Source: Mesaphorura yosii (Eukaryota > Arthropoda > Collembola > Poduromorpha > Tullbergiidae). Taken from it: DNA of 64,000 nt. Below are positions 1-16,640 of the stretch, piece by piece. The DNA lies in NCBI GenBank assembly GCA_009869945.1, contig WIXG01000149.1, positions 111,208-175,207 of the forward strand, written 5' to 3'. Position 1 is the stretch's first letter. Each line of letters opens with the position of its first letter. The notes beneath the pieces are model-generated. The model worked only from the letters and a program-made list of their open reading frames with translations, ran no database searches and was not told where the DNA came from. Both the position numbers and the translations under genes were made by a program.

Positions 1-1
1 T

Positions 2-200
2 CCAGGACTTTCGCTGCCTTGAAGAAGTAACCTGACGTTTAGCAATTTTATATTTTATTTATTCGCAGGTGAAAATGATGACCCAGAGCCAAAGACAGCA
101 CCAGATCCGAACCACCCTGCGGAGAAGGCGCATATCATCATTTGGCAGGTGGCGACGAAAGTTTGAGCAGCAGAAGAGAAAAGAGGAGCAGCCTCAATAG
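2..200 (+). CDS. 3' end of an unidentified gene (partial)
   Basis: The 5' part lies outside the window. The best reading joins bases 2-26 to 69-200 across a 42-base intron (GT at 27, CAG at 66-68) and ends at TAG 198-200. The frame gives a strongly basic, Gln- and Arg-rich C-terminus with an RRRR run and an ending like KRKEEQPQ. Without the splice, frame 1 meets a stop immediately, which supports the junction. A second frame of the last exon is open to TGA at 164-166 and gives an acidic, Pro-rich tail, so the frame is not secure. No family is recognised and no function is proposed. Confidence 0.35.
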
Positions 201-1656
201 GAATCAATCGTCAGCCTGCCAAAGAACATTGATAATGAATACTCAGTGAATACTTGTATTGAATGGGTCGGCATAGCTTCCTCGTCGTGCAACCGTGACC
301 TTCTAGTCAGTCTTCTGTTGGACGTATTATTTTGTAATTAATTAACGCTATCTTCTTTGCACAGGTTAAATAATTTTGAGCTGAGTGGTTGCCGGTCGAA
401 TCTCTTCGACTGACTGCTTTCTAGAAGCCAGGGCGTAATTTTTATAGAAATTTATTTTTCAAAAACTCAACTTCTTGAAGCTTGAATGTACAAACGCTTA
501 ACACTAAAGTGTGGCAATATGTTGCAAATGTAATTGCTAAATCTGGATAAATATTACAAAGAGGAAGGGGTAACAAGACAAGATAAGTCTAATATCGCTT
601 TTGTAATTCTGTGTTATACCAAGTACGCAGAGGAAGCTCTAAAATGTTTACACAAATAGCAGACTTAACTTATGATAAGGAAAAACAGACTCTGCTGAAA
701 TTCATAAAATTGCATTTAAGAGTGTTGCTTAGTTGCTTTAAGTGCTGTTCTGCATTGTACGAATGTGGATTCTCGAAAGTGAACAGAAAGTATTACTCGC
801 CTTTGTAAGCTTCCCATTTTAGCCTATTTTATAAATTGTCTGCATGCATGAACCAAAGAAAAAGAAACTGCTTATCATAGACTTTAGTTGAATTTTGTTT
901 TGTATTTTATAGCTACGCTACAAATTTTACGATCGCACTGTACGTTCTCATTCAAAAGCAAAGTGATGAAGAATTTGCAAAATAAAATAAAATATGAGCT
1001 AAACGAAGAAACGTGGAACTTGAACTGATCATTTGTCTACTCTAAAACGGTGAACGGCGGTGGTAAAAAAAAAATGGAGAAATTGATTCTGCATCAGCGG
1101 CACGCAATGCGGAATGCTAAAATCGAGGTCTACGAAGCAGAAGAGCAGCAGTTCTGACTTGACAACATGCGATTAAGTACAAATTATAATTACTACTCTC
1201 GCGTAACGCCAAATGCGAAATGCGTAATGCATCCGAGCAGAAGAGGATTAGTATGAGACAAAAAATCTTTAGCTTTATCATGGACTACTTTTCACGAAAA
1301 TAAGTTGAGGGTGTTTACGACGTACAAATTACAGTCTACAGTTTACGGGAATACGGAGCAGACAGGAGTATCATTTTGACACATGTGAGCCACAATTGCG
1401 ACTGCAGCGTGCAACGGTGAAGAATTGAGGTCGTAGTCAGGCATGCATAAAATCGGGTAGCGTCTTCGATGACACTTTTCTCATTTTCAAATCGCATCGC
1501 ATGTATGGTGAGGCCGAGACTCATTTCTCACAATCTACTTTACTTGAATAATTTAAAAATAATATTACATTAAATTGGTGACTACCATTAAACTACGAGT
1601 ATTCACTATTTACATGGCCTTCGATCGAAGGGGTGACTTATCTGAACACGTTTTCT
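201..1656. other. 3' UTR of first gene and intergenic spacer
   Basis: This stretch is AT-rich and lacks a convincing gene. The short open frame at 611-808 has no splice support or recognisable domain and probably lies in the 3' UTR. At 1100-1240 the words AATGCG, AATGC and GCAATGC recur many times, a pattern seen again in other spacers of this window. Confidence 0.5.
981..986 (+). terminator. candidate poly(A) signal of the first gene
   Basis: AATAAA followed by a second overlapping AATAAA lies about 780 bases after the presumed stop of the first gene. It would define a long AT-rich 3' UTR. Confidence 0.35.
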
Positions 1657-3051
1657 CTACACTTTTTTGCATAGGCAGCAGGCGGCTGCGAGCGTAGACA
1701 TTTGTAGGAGCAGAATGGTGAGGCCCATGCCGAGAAATGTCAGAATCTGCCTCCTCAGCCACGTGTCCAAGTATCCCATGCAACCCTGCCAGAATAGGAG
1801 AAAATAGGTAAATAAGTTCTTGATTCAAAGGTGAACGGTAAACGCGCTTGCATTTGCGAATGCAAATGCACTAGCTGCTTCACGTAGATTCGTCTAATTC
1901 ATAAGTGGTTAGACCGATTGTGGTGAAGTAAAACAGATCCCACAACTCACGACTAAGTTTAAGTGGTGTAAAAAGCGCAAAAAATCTCAGCCTACCTCTC
2001 TGTAGAGATAATGGATTTTGGTCTGCTTCACTGCGTTGTCAGTGCTCGTTTGACACGCTGTGGAATTCAGCGGAACTGGATTCATGTACGATGGAGAGTC
2101 ACTCAACTCTTCGTCCAGCGGACAACACGTCCATGGAACGTTCAGGTCGTCACCTCCGAGTTTGCTGCTCTTCCAGATTGAACGGTCGTAGTCCGCGTCC
2201 CCATTTACGCCGCAGCATTTAAACTGCAATTAAAAGCACCACATAATGGCATAATGCACGAAAACGCTGAATGTAAGGCTGACACATCGAATTTCTCATT
2301 TTGATGGTGGGCAATGAGGGAGTGAATATGAATATGGTGTACCTGATACTGCGCAAAATCCATCGACTGGGTAAACGCTTGGTCAACCCCGTAAGAGTTG
2401 TGCAGATTCGTCAGCATTTTGGTGGACTCCAAATCTTTTCCCAGGTGATCGTGAAAGAAGAGGAATGTCACACCGAGGCCAACCTCGGCGATCAATGCGA
2501 GCATCACGCAAAATATGTACTGCCAGCGATTAAAATATGAGACCGTGATTAAAATTAAAGTTTGATATTAAATCAGAATGTGTGTGCATTGTGGATGAAT
2601 TAGCGCGTGCGCTTGGCGTTTACTTACCCAGCCGATATGGCATCTGCGTCCCGCGGTGCAGCATCCCAGAATCGCTGTGAGGACACTAAACGCTCCAATT
2701 GCTAGCAGGGAGCACCCAATCTGCCCCACGAGAGTCGAGCCGGGAGAAATTAGTCTGATTAAGAGCTGTCGGCTCAAATCCTTCAGGATTAAGAAGCCCA
2801 GAAAGGTTATGGCCGCTCCGCACAACTGCAATTGAAAGACCGACTTTGAGGAACCTCGTATAATAAAAACTCGATTCTTTAAGCAAGTTAAATTAGGATT
2901 TAGTGGAGATGCTGAACAAAGTGAGGTGATACTTCGACTTTGAGGTTAAAGTCATGCTGGAGAAAGAAAATTGACTTACAGCGAAAACGATGTTGAAGCA
3001 CACGAGAATGGAAATGGAGAGCTTGTTTCTTTTCTGCCCTTTGTCAGTCAT
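1657..3051 (-). CDS. tetraspanin
   Basis: Five exons join in frame: 3051-2980, 2825-2628, 2519-2343, 2223-1996 and 1785-1657, giving 267 residues. All junctions are phase 0. It is a four-pass membrane scaffold that organises partner proteins in plasma or endosomal membranes. The first membrane segment follows a short basic N-terminus (MTDKGQKRNK). The second and third segments are in exons 2 and 3, and the fourth is in exon 5 just before a CC-containing cytoplasmic tail ending CKKV. The large extracellular loop carries the hallmark CCG motif (about residues 152-154), a second Cys pair (182-183) and two more Cys (206, 227), a six-Cys pattern. A CC pair near residues 80-90 after the second segment fits juxtamembrane palmitoylation. 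The length is normal for the family. The subfamily is not assigned. Confidence 0.9.
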
Positions 3052-6000
3052 CTTTGCAGGTGCTGAATTTATTCCAGTCTCAACTTTAATTTCTAGGCCA
3101 GAGCCAGCATCCAAGTGTCCAATTTGTCTCAAAAATGAAAATTATTCACAGCGTTCATAACTCGAGGCGTCACAACATAAATTCCCATTTCAAAACTTCA
3201 CTGTATCAAGCCAACAAATTTATAAATCGCCTACCAATGCGATGTACGACAATTGCGTCTTCTTCTCTCAATGCACGAGTAGTCAAATAGCAGAATCTGC
3301 CAATCTTTGAGATTTCAGAACGGCACAGTCAAATTCCCAAATCTCCTATTCACAAGCACAATCACGAGCTCAGCCAACTTGAGATTGATTTTGTGTTCGA
3401 TTCGATTGCTATTTTAACGATGTCTCAAGTCGAAGTCGCCGTCGATTGCGAAAGCAACAGCTACTCGACTGACGAACGATTGTCAGGTCTGCCTTTGTTA
3501 GCTTGTCATCCAGTCCTCGTCTGCTCCACAGTTGCACATTAGCACTTCTGTCTCAACACAGCGATGATGACAAATGCGCGTGGACGTCGACGCGGACGTT
3601 TGTTTATGTTTAGATAAAACAACGACTTTTGTGAACAAATCCCCAATTTTGCACGCTCAGATTTACCCACATTAAAATCAGTGAGTCAGACGCCTGCGCT
3701 GCTTGTGTGGTGGTCTTGAAATAAGAATTGATGATGTCGAGAGCCAGAATCCTTCTTTCTTTGTCGACATCAACGCTCAGCAGCTCATTTGTTCATTATT
3801 TTGTAAAACAAAAATTTCATGGTCTTTTGAGAGTGTGCACTGCACAGACACAAGGCGTCAAGCCGAGATGAAAGACGTTGGAAGATGATTGTGAAATGCT
3901 ACTGCTGAATGCCTGCCGTCTTGAGACTTGACACGACGCGTCGACGCGTGTGCTGTGCGTGGCGTGGCGTAGTGCTGACGCTGACAGTCCACCAACACTT
4001 CAAAATCTGATTTTTAGCACTTTGTTGTAACTTTAGTTAAAGTGATTGTGAATTGTGAATGTAAACTGAATGCTTTCAATTCAAATTGCGTCTGACAAAC
4101 GATGTTCTGCTGCTGCCCACAAAGTACAAACACGAACGAAACACCAACAGCACTTGATTTGATGTGGGACCTTCTTAAGACAAAACGGTGCATGTGCATT
4201 ACGTATTAATGAAACGCTTCAGTTTCATTGCCACTCGTACGCATTGTTTATTGTTCTGGCCGCCGCTGCTCCTGTAATTGCGTGTAATTAAGTCTGTAAC
4301 TCACTACAAGAAAAGAGATTATGACCGATTGCAATTTGCACGTAACTGTCTTCTCGGTAAAATACACAAGTCACAACACACAATGCACGTAAAAGAAAAA
4401 TTCGATCGTTGGAATGCCAAATTCCGAACTGCCGTTCACGTTCTTGAAATTGCTGCTCGTGAAGTAGTCTCATACGTAGCCCGACGAATTATTCGCAGTC
4501 TCAAACATTGAACACACTCATGTCTTTGGAGTTGAGACATTCAAGATGGGCAGCAATAAAATATAGTGCGCTCTTTAATGTGATTTTTAAAGGCTTTGCT
4601 CTTCCAACTGCAGCTGCAATTACAGAGTATTGAGTATTGACTGGTTGAATACGATTTGCGTGCACTTTTGCGGATGCGAATTGTTGAAACTCAGAACGCA
4701 GAATGAACGACTCGGCACGAGAAACGCGAGGCTTAATTCGAGGCTCAGTCCGTGCCGTGATGTGCATTGGTGGAAAGGCAGTGGCAGCCGCAGCGACGAC
4801 GGAGTACGTGCCTTGAACATGAAGGCAACAATGCAAAAAGTTAAAAGCGAATGAGGATGATGTGAATGCGAGAGCACAACAATGAGACTCAATTCTTTAT
4901 TTTTATTGTCGTATCCTGCAGAAAGGGTCAATTTGGAGTACTCAGACGCGAACGCACGCACTGCAGAAGCAGAAGCCAAAGCTACAAGCCAAAGAAAATA
5001 ATTTACGTAATAATCACCCCACGAAATTCCGTTTTTGCGAACTCTTTGTACATTAAATATTATGACTACGTAAGACTTACTACCAAGTCACCAAAGTTCA
5101 AGCAGACAATTTCTGGCAGTTGATTTTCAGGTAGAGCATTAAAATCGTTCGCAGCGAGAAGGAGCCGACCATTGATACAAGTTGGGACTTGCAAGTCATC
5201 AGTTAAATTTTCTAGACTTGTGTAGGAATTCTGTACGCATAAGCGCATTCCAAGATATTAAATGCCTCGAAATGCTTTGTGTGCCTCGAAAGTGGTAAAA
5301 GTCGTTAAGTTCAGAAATTAATGATTTCGTAATGAGAGTGAGGGAAATGGATTTTATAGCTCACGACGAAGAATTGAATTGAATGATGGCAGGCAATATA
5401 AAGCCAAAATTAGGATGAAGATGAATGGAGTTACAGTCAGTCGCAATAAATGCTTCGTGTGCTTGTAATCTGAAGATGAGACTCGTGGTCTGAAGACATA
5501 AAGAATACAGATACTCTTCTTGGCTTCACAATAAAAAATAAAAACATCTTCCCGCAGCCCGTCAGTTCTAATCTGAGAACTAATTGTTGCAAAACGCAAC
5601 TTCTCATCTTGTAAGAGGCACGAAAATGCGAGGCAACAATAGCCCAATGTAGCGTTGATGATGGCAGGCAGGCAGGACTGAGGCTAATACGCTCATAAAA
5701 CGCAAAACGCACGTTCAATTCTCTTCAATTCGTACTTGCACTCGTACTGCTTGATCTCATGCTCCACATTTAACTCCTCCGTACACGTACGCGAGTGAAA
5801 TTCTGCACTGTAATACGTACACTTCCGGTCAGGATGTAAGCATCGTTGCGCATAACAATTAATGAGAAATCAACATGCGAAGCAGGCAGGAGACAGCAAC
5901 AGCAACGGCGTACGTTTACAATGGGAATCGAAAACTCAACTCATCGTCAAATTTATTACAGAACGTTGTTTTACAATACGAACTGAGTCGCAAAATTCAA

Positions 6001-7392
6001 TTTATACCATGATTAACCTGCCTCAATGAAAAGAGAGGTTGACGATTCCCTCAACCAACCACCCTCATGCCGAGGAAAAGAAAAGATTCACGAACCACGA
6101 ATAAAAGAATTGTCTCCATCTGCCGAAATTCTTCAGTGAATGCGTGAATTTCGTGTCATAAAATTAATGATGCAGCATTCATTGCGTTGCAGTTAAGCTG
6201 TGAGTAAGTCTGATGATGATAAGGGTTAAGTGTCAACAATTTATTGTTAAACGAACGGGAGTATTCGAACGAGCAGGATAATCATCAGTGGAACCAATTT
6301 TATGCCTCGCATGTTTACAAGTGCAGTTGCACGTAAGAATGACGAACAAATTAATGGAAATTCACATTTGATGGGTTAATTGCTTGAATTCGCGTCTTTC
6401 GGTTGTCAATTTCTCAATGCACCACGAATTTGTCTCGGAGCAAAGGTACTGACAGACCTGTGAGCTTGTCAGAAAGAAGAATGTACTTTCTTTTCTTCAT
6501 CAAGTCTTCAATGAAAATAAATCCCCGTCCGTCGCCGTTCTGAATCCCGGCGTATTCACTCACTCAGAATATCCGGTGTTTTCGTTGTATTGAAGTCGTC
6601 TAGCTTGTCAAGTCAGAAATTCACTGAATTATAATTTAACGCCCAATCATTTGTTTTCTGGACTGAGCAGTTATTTGGACATGTCATCCTAGAAAGCTCG
6701 TACTATCGTAAAGCTTTTACCTTCTTGGCACGAATTTAGAATAAAAACTTGACTCGAATTGAGCTCGGGTGTCGTGCTATCAAATTAAACTAATTCTTAA
6801 ACTGCGCCATTTCTATCCTCTTTTTGCATGAACGGGTTGGTTCGAATAGGAATTAGAGTTCATTGAAGCACGTAAATTTTAAACGACTCCATAATTCGAT
6901 GCTTCGTTATTCGGGATATCGTCTGGCTTTTCCCTGCCTCCTAATTAATTCTTAGGTTTTTCGCCTCCGTCACTCTACGCCATCTGAATAATTGTATTTT
7001 GTATCTAAAATTGCTCTCGACAAATTTGTACTTCAGCTCCTTGTTTCCTGCTTTACAGGCGTCAACAGCTGCGGGGCATTAACGACTTTCATAGACGAAG
7101 ATCTGTACGATCGCTTGGGACCCGTCCCGAGACTCAAAATGGAGCGAAATGTCTGCGTTATAATTCTTCGTGCTAATGTTCATTGGCTGCCGCGAGTGTT
7201 CGCAGTAATAAATCGGTGTTCACGCATCAGTAGTGGTGTTATAGGTTCAGCGCAGGGTCTTTACTTCTTCCACAGTTTTTAACATCAACGTACTTTGCAG
7301 TAGTCTCAAGAATACTTAGCAGCAGCTGCTGTGCCAATAAAGCCAAGTGATGCATTCAAAATTCAATTCAGGATTGTTGTCATTCATAAATA
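3052..7392. other. gene-poor spacer upstream of the tetraspanin
   Basis: About 4.3 kb without a gene that I can support. It should contain the tetraspanin promoter and 5' UTR on its left side. Several overlapping open frames at 4278-4979 and 5354-5718 lie on both strands, lack splice-consistent continuation and are rich in AATGC words. A frame at 6992-7282 follows a plausible acceptor near 7058 but has no recognisable domain. Confidence 0.5.
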
Positions 7393-7398
7393 TTTATT
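7393..7398 (-). terminator. candidate poly(A) signal of NF-YA
   Basis: TTTATT on the + strand reads AATAAA on the - strand. It lies about 580 bases after the NF-YA stop, giving a plausible 3' UTR of 7393-7972. Confidence 0.4.
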
Positions 7399-7972
7399 TC
7401 CTTTACATAATTAAAACAAAGAAGTATATAAACATGCAATTTAGTTAAAATCGTCAAAAGCTAAGCTAAAATGAAAATTTAAATAAAACAAGGGAACGTT
7501 TTGCGTTTAAGATACGCGACTTACAAGCTATGGACATTGACCACCAGATGGCCGAGCCAATCGACTCAGTTACGTGTTCCGTTCTTTGTACAGGATCCTA
7601 AATCGGCTTCCAATTTTAAAGAACAGAACACGCGACTGGGCTTTGGGGGATCCGGATAATAATACGACAATCATCATTGTGAGAAAACAAGGTTCATGGA
7701 TAATTGAAATACTTTTTGTTTGCTTATTCACGTGTTGAGAAGGTAACATACTAAAAAAGAAGAATAGGTTGGCCTCAACTGAAGTCGCACGACTCTCCCA
7801 AGCAATGTCATGAAACCGAAGCACGCATTTTTGTATGAAGCCCTTTCTTCATCCAAAAGTACGAGACCAACGAGACTTTGTTGCTGAACAGGATTTGTGA
7901 ATACCGAATACAATACGAATTCACATTCTGAAGTTGTATAAAATATTTCAATTCTTCATGCATTTCACGCTA

Positions 7973-9216
7973 TCATTGAAAATTCAGGTGAATAGCTGGG
8001 GCGAGTTTCTGTTCCAGCATGCTTCCATTTTCTGACAGATGCTCCACCGCCTCCAACGGGTTAATTTCGTGAGAAGCGGACGCAGCGGCTGCGGCCGCGG
8101 CGGCGGCAGCAGCAGCAGCAGCGGCGGCAGCTCTCCTGCAAAAGAGCAACAGCGGCGTAATTAAACCTATCCTTCTTATTGCCGCCATACCCATGAAAAA
8201 ACTTACCTTTTTTTCACGGATCCAGAATGGAATCGTCCTCCTTCCCCCCGGATCCGATTCATCGCATGCTTATGCCGAGATTCGTGGAGGTATTTTGGCC
8301 GTTCTTTGGGTATCCTGCCTTCGGCCTCCAGTCTTGCTCGAGCCTGCCTTCGTTTTAGGATTCTGTGATACTGTTTTGCATTAACATAAAGGGGTTCTTC
8401 TTCAAGGAGTTCCGGAGTTGCGGCAGGGACTCGAGTCTGTTGTACCATCTAAAAGAAACGATATGGATTTCGAAAAATTGCTAGGCAAATCAGCAATTAC
8501 TCAACTCATATCAAGTTCAATAGCTTACGTAATTTGCTCCCCCGATTCCAATGGATTGTGGAATTGTTATGGCGTTTGAGGCCGAGGTCGTTCCACCGGG
8601 GGACGTGGAGGCCATCGGAATTAGTGAGTTGTTGATTCCCAACACAGCCTGCTGGGCTGCTTGCTGAGTGCCGTCCAACGAAACAGGCTGATAAATGTAC
8701 GTCTGACCATCGGCTGTTTGTATCAGTTGAGAGCCGGGCTGAAGTTGCGCCTGTCGGGAGAAGAATTTTAATCAATCAGTGCTTCTTATTAAATCTCATG
8801 AATCATAAGTAGGAAAAGCAAGTACTTGGAGTCCTCCTAGGCTGCTCAGTGGAAGAACCATTGCTTGCTGCAACCCACTTTGGAGGGCTTGCAGGACGAT
8901 TGGTTGATTTCCAATCTACAATAACGCATGCAACAATGAAAATGAGGTTGAATTTGTGAAGTGAGCAGTTGCTATCACCACTTGAATCCTGAATTGAATG
9001 CATACCGTGATTGATTGATTATCATTGGATTGGGTGGCTGTGGTCGCTGTGCTATTTGTGGGGTCCATAACCATCACAAACTGCTGGCGATTGTTGGTGG
9101 CGGCTCGATCGTCCTCCTTTTTAACTTCCACTGCAACTCAATAGTTGTCGTACACGTTAGTCAATACGTTCCATGTTCATTTCCGGAGGCAAGTATATCA
9201 TTAAATCACATTTACT
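7973..9216 (-). CDS. NFYA: nuclear transcription factor Y subunit alpha (CCAAT-binding)
   Basis: Six coding pieces: 9216 (the A of ATG), 9130-9006, 8915-8826, 8750-8529, 8448-8207 and 8135-7973, giving 280 residues in an unbroken frame. The protein is the sequence-specific subunit of the nuclear NF-Y trimer that binds CCAAT boxes. Residues 1-146 are a Gln-, Ser- and Thr-rich activation region. Residues 164-219 are the conserved core: the subunit-association helix around [20 protein letters not shown], a linker with PKER, and the DNA-binding helix with [16 protein letters not shown]. Human NF-YA has R-R-H-A-M-A-R-K at the equivalent place, so Asn and Ile here are mild changes. The final exon adds 17 consecutive Ala (about 229-245) and a short acidic tail. 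The start codon is split by an intron, and an in-frame TGA lies four codons upstream, which fixes the start. Confidence 0.92.
8085..8135 (-). repeat. GCN trinucleotide tract encoding polyalanine
   Basis: The first part of the last NF-YA exon is an imperfect GCC/GCT/GCA/GCG run translating to 17 Ala in a row. It mixes codons, so it is less prone to slippage than a pure repeat. Confidence 0.85.
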
Positions 9217-10482
9217 TGCTTTGATTCAGCGTTTAGTCCCACTTTGCCAACACAGAGGCAAACCAATCGTCTCGAGTCTACTTCACGGAACAGAGGTAAT
9301 ATGAACCTGCAGATTGAAGGATCGGGTGCGAAGGAACAGAGAACTCAGTCATGGAGGCGGTAATTTGGCGTGCGTGTGTTATCTTTTAGATTCATCCATG
9401 ATTAAGTCCTTGGCCGTCAAATTATAATCTGCAACAAGATAAATCGATTTTGTGTAAGACCTGAAACTGAATACTTAAACAGTAAGACTGAAATCGGTCC
9501 TGGAACAAAACTACGAATTCGTGTCCACCGATACGTACCTCCAGCGGCAAAATTTCTAACTTGTTGCCCGAATCCGATAAAGATGTGATATTTGACTATT
9601 ACATCCACCGTCCAATCATACGGCACCCGGCAATTATAATTCTAGTCGTGTAAGTAAGTACGTTTCTCGAGTCTCAAGGTAGAGGAGACAATTTTGTTTG
9701 ATTTCCTTCTTCCGTGGGGGCAAGCAGTTGCCTATAATTTAAGGGAAATAATATTTTACTACTTGCGCTAGGAAATGTACTATCAACAACTAAACTCGTT
9801 ACCTTAATAGTGAAATCCAGAAACCTAAAATCTTGAAAAGATTCCAAATTGCTGTGAATCACCGATATTCTGACGGATTCGGTCCCTTCTTTCGTCGGGA
9901 TTTCGGGATCCGTTCCTGTTCGCACTCGGCTGGAAATTCTGCTTGTTGGGCTGTGTGTTATTCAATGGTCAAATATATTTCATATTGGCGGCCCTCTGTG
10001 TAATTTGCAGAACTGTTGTTGAATGAGAAGAGAAGACAGCGTCTCTTGTCCAATAATAATAACCATCAATGCCATGCATCCTCCAAACAAATCAAAAGCC
10101 GAGTCCCAGCAGAAGAAGGCTGAACAAAGCTGGCCGCAGAGTCCAACCAACAGCAGCCGACGATGTGCATCGTCCCACCATCCCTTTTCTCCGGCTATGT
10201 ATGCCTGCCTGGCCTGTACAACAAAACCTCATGAAGAGAGAAGAAATCTCTCCAAAAAATTCCATCCGATATGATGCGGTGATTAGCCACACTTTGCCTG
10301 GCCTGGCCAGAGCCAGGGTCTCTTTACACCGTTACCCATTCTTGACAACAATGAAATAACAACAATCAAGACGAAGCGAAATCCGATCTTGTAATTGAAA
10401 TTGTCACGGGCTGCATGGAAGCCATTATTGTAAATGAATCCGAAACAATAAAGTCCTCAGTTTTGAACGCTCACGATTTCCT
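9217..10482. other. spacer between NF-YA and diaphanous 3' UTR
   Basis: This should hold the NF-YA 5' UTR and promoter: the exon part ending at 9216 continues upstream from there. Open frames at 9417-9925 and overlapping opposite-strand frames at 10023-10359 show no domain or splice structure. Nothing else is supported. Confidence 0.5.
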
Positions 10483-10488
10483 TTTATT
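10483..10488 (-). terminator. candidate poly(A) signal of diaphanous
   Basis: TTTATT on + is AATAAA on -. It lies about 1.5 kb past the stop codon and is the nearest canonical hexamer I saw. Confidence 0.3.
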
Positions 10489-11983
10489 TATGTTACTTCT
10501 CCAGCTGTACTTAATAACGTACGTCTACATAATTAGTAGATAGCTGTTTGGTCGGTCGGTCGTCTTACGCTCTACGTTTTGTCTTGTCTTAGGCATTACA
10601 TTACGATTACTGCTTATGAGAATAAAATAAATGGCTATTACAAAGTAAACAAATTATTATGCAGGTAGAGGTTTTTACCGGCGAAGGCGACGGGTAGCAA
10701 ACAAACAAACGTGAAGCGCGTTGAGTGTGAACGAGAACTCTGAGGTCTGACCTGAGATTGGCCTGTACCGGCGCTGAACAGAAACTGACGCTATTCTACG
10801 TATGCTAAAAGATATACAATTTCCTGAATCTAGAGGAACAATGTAAGACGACCAAGTGCATAATTATTCGGGTAACAAGTAAAACTGTGGTTTTAAGGTA
10901 AAATAATAGCCGACATCTTAAGTATCTCGTAATTAATCTAATCTATCGAATTTCATAACACATTTCATGCAATTGTCATGTTCCTTGAGCAAACACGCTT
11001 CAAATCTCTTCTCCTGTACAAAATGAGTCGTATGCTCCATAAGCATAATCTACAATAAGTTATTGTCCAGCAAACATAAATCTCCATCTCATTCCAGTTC
11101 GTTATTCAATGCGTTATTCTTTGTATGATACAGCAAAACTAACTTAAATTAGATTTATAATTATTAAGGTAACGCTTCATCTTAAGGCCACATGTTTATA
11201 TTACATAGTAAAAAGGCACAAACAGTTTCTTGTTTCATCGTTGTACAAAATTTTCTATTTTGTAAGGATCAACATCGAAATCACACTTATCAAGACAGTT
11301 TTGTCATTCAGAAAACATTTCCGCTCTCATTTCACGTTCACGCATTATGTTAGTTGTGTCTCATCTTAATTTACATTTTTATCTTTTGACTAGAGGAGCG
11401 AGGGCTCCTTAAATTGTGTACGCTTTGCTACAATACAAATTATAAGGGTCAACAGCATTCATAACTTTAACTGGGTTGGGTTGCGCGAGGAACTTGCATA
11501 TTTCTTGACACGGAATAGGAGTAAGCTTCAAGTTGAAAGAAGTCAGAAGGAATAAATTGAATTAGGAGTGGAGCTTTAACTAAATTGGAATCATGATTAT
11601 TACTATCTATTTGTTTTGAAGTTCGTTGTAGGATTTATTTAGAGCCACTTGCAGCGACTGAGAATGTCGTTATCGTAGAGCAAACTTGTAAACTTAACGT
11701 AACTTCCCGAGTTTCAGAGAGTCTGAAGCTCTTTGGTCCCATTTGACGTAATCACCAGTTTTTGAGTAATATTCAATCACATACGTGTCCTAAGTTAACT
11801 GACATCCTGAGAAATGGTACTTTAAACTTTTAGTTTTATGCTTGTTCTAGGAATTAAGATTCTTAGTTTTAAAATATAAATCACTTAACCAAACAAGTAC
11901 GTGCAACGAACGACTGAGTTTCAATTATGAATTTTGAGTATCACCGAATATTTCCGCATACTTATTGACACATAGATGGAAGT
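10483..11983 (-). other. probable long 3' UTR of diaphanous
   Basis: An AT-rich stretch without coding potential follows the diaphanous stop. The first clear AATAAA on the - strand (TTTATT at 10483-10488) is about 1.5 kb downstream. A shorter UTR using a variant signal is possible. Confidence 0.35.

Positions 11984-16640
<4,657 letters not shown>

Noticed and set aside
611..808. 65-codon open frame after the first gene
   Set aside because: No domain, no splice support, and it lies before the likely poly(A) signal of the first gene, so it is probably 3' UTR.
1987..2540. Opposite-strand frame at 2301-2540 in the tetraspanin
   Set aside because: Shadow of tetraspanin exon 3 on the other strand.
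4278..5718. Several overlapping open frames of 60-119 codons on both strands
   Set aside because: They overlap each other on opposite strands, have low-complexity words (AATGC), no conserved motif and no consistent splice chain.
6992..7282. 96-codon frame after a plausible acceptor near 7058, possible 3' exon on +
   Set aside because: No upstream exon could be joined and the protein is not recognisable. A nearby AATAAA (about 7336) is the only support.
10023..10359. Overlapping frames of 83-96 codons on + and -
   Set aside because: Mutually overlapping frames with no domain; typical of non-coding sequence.
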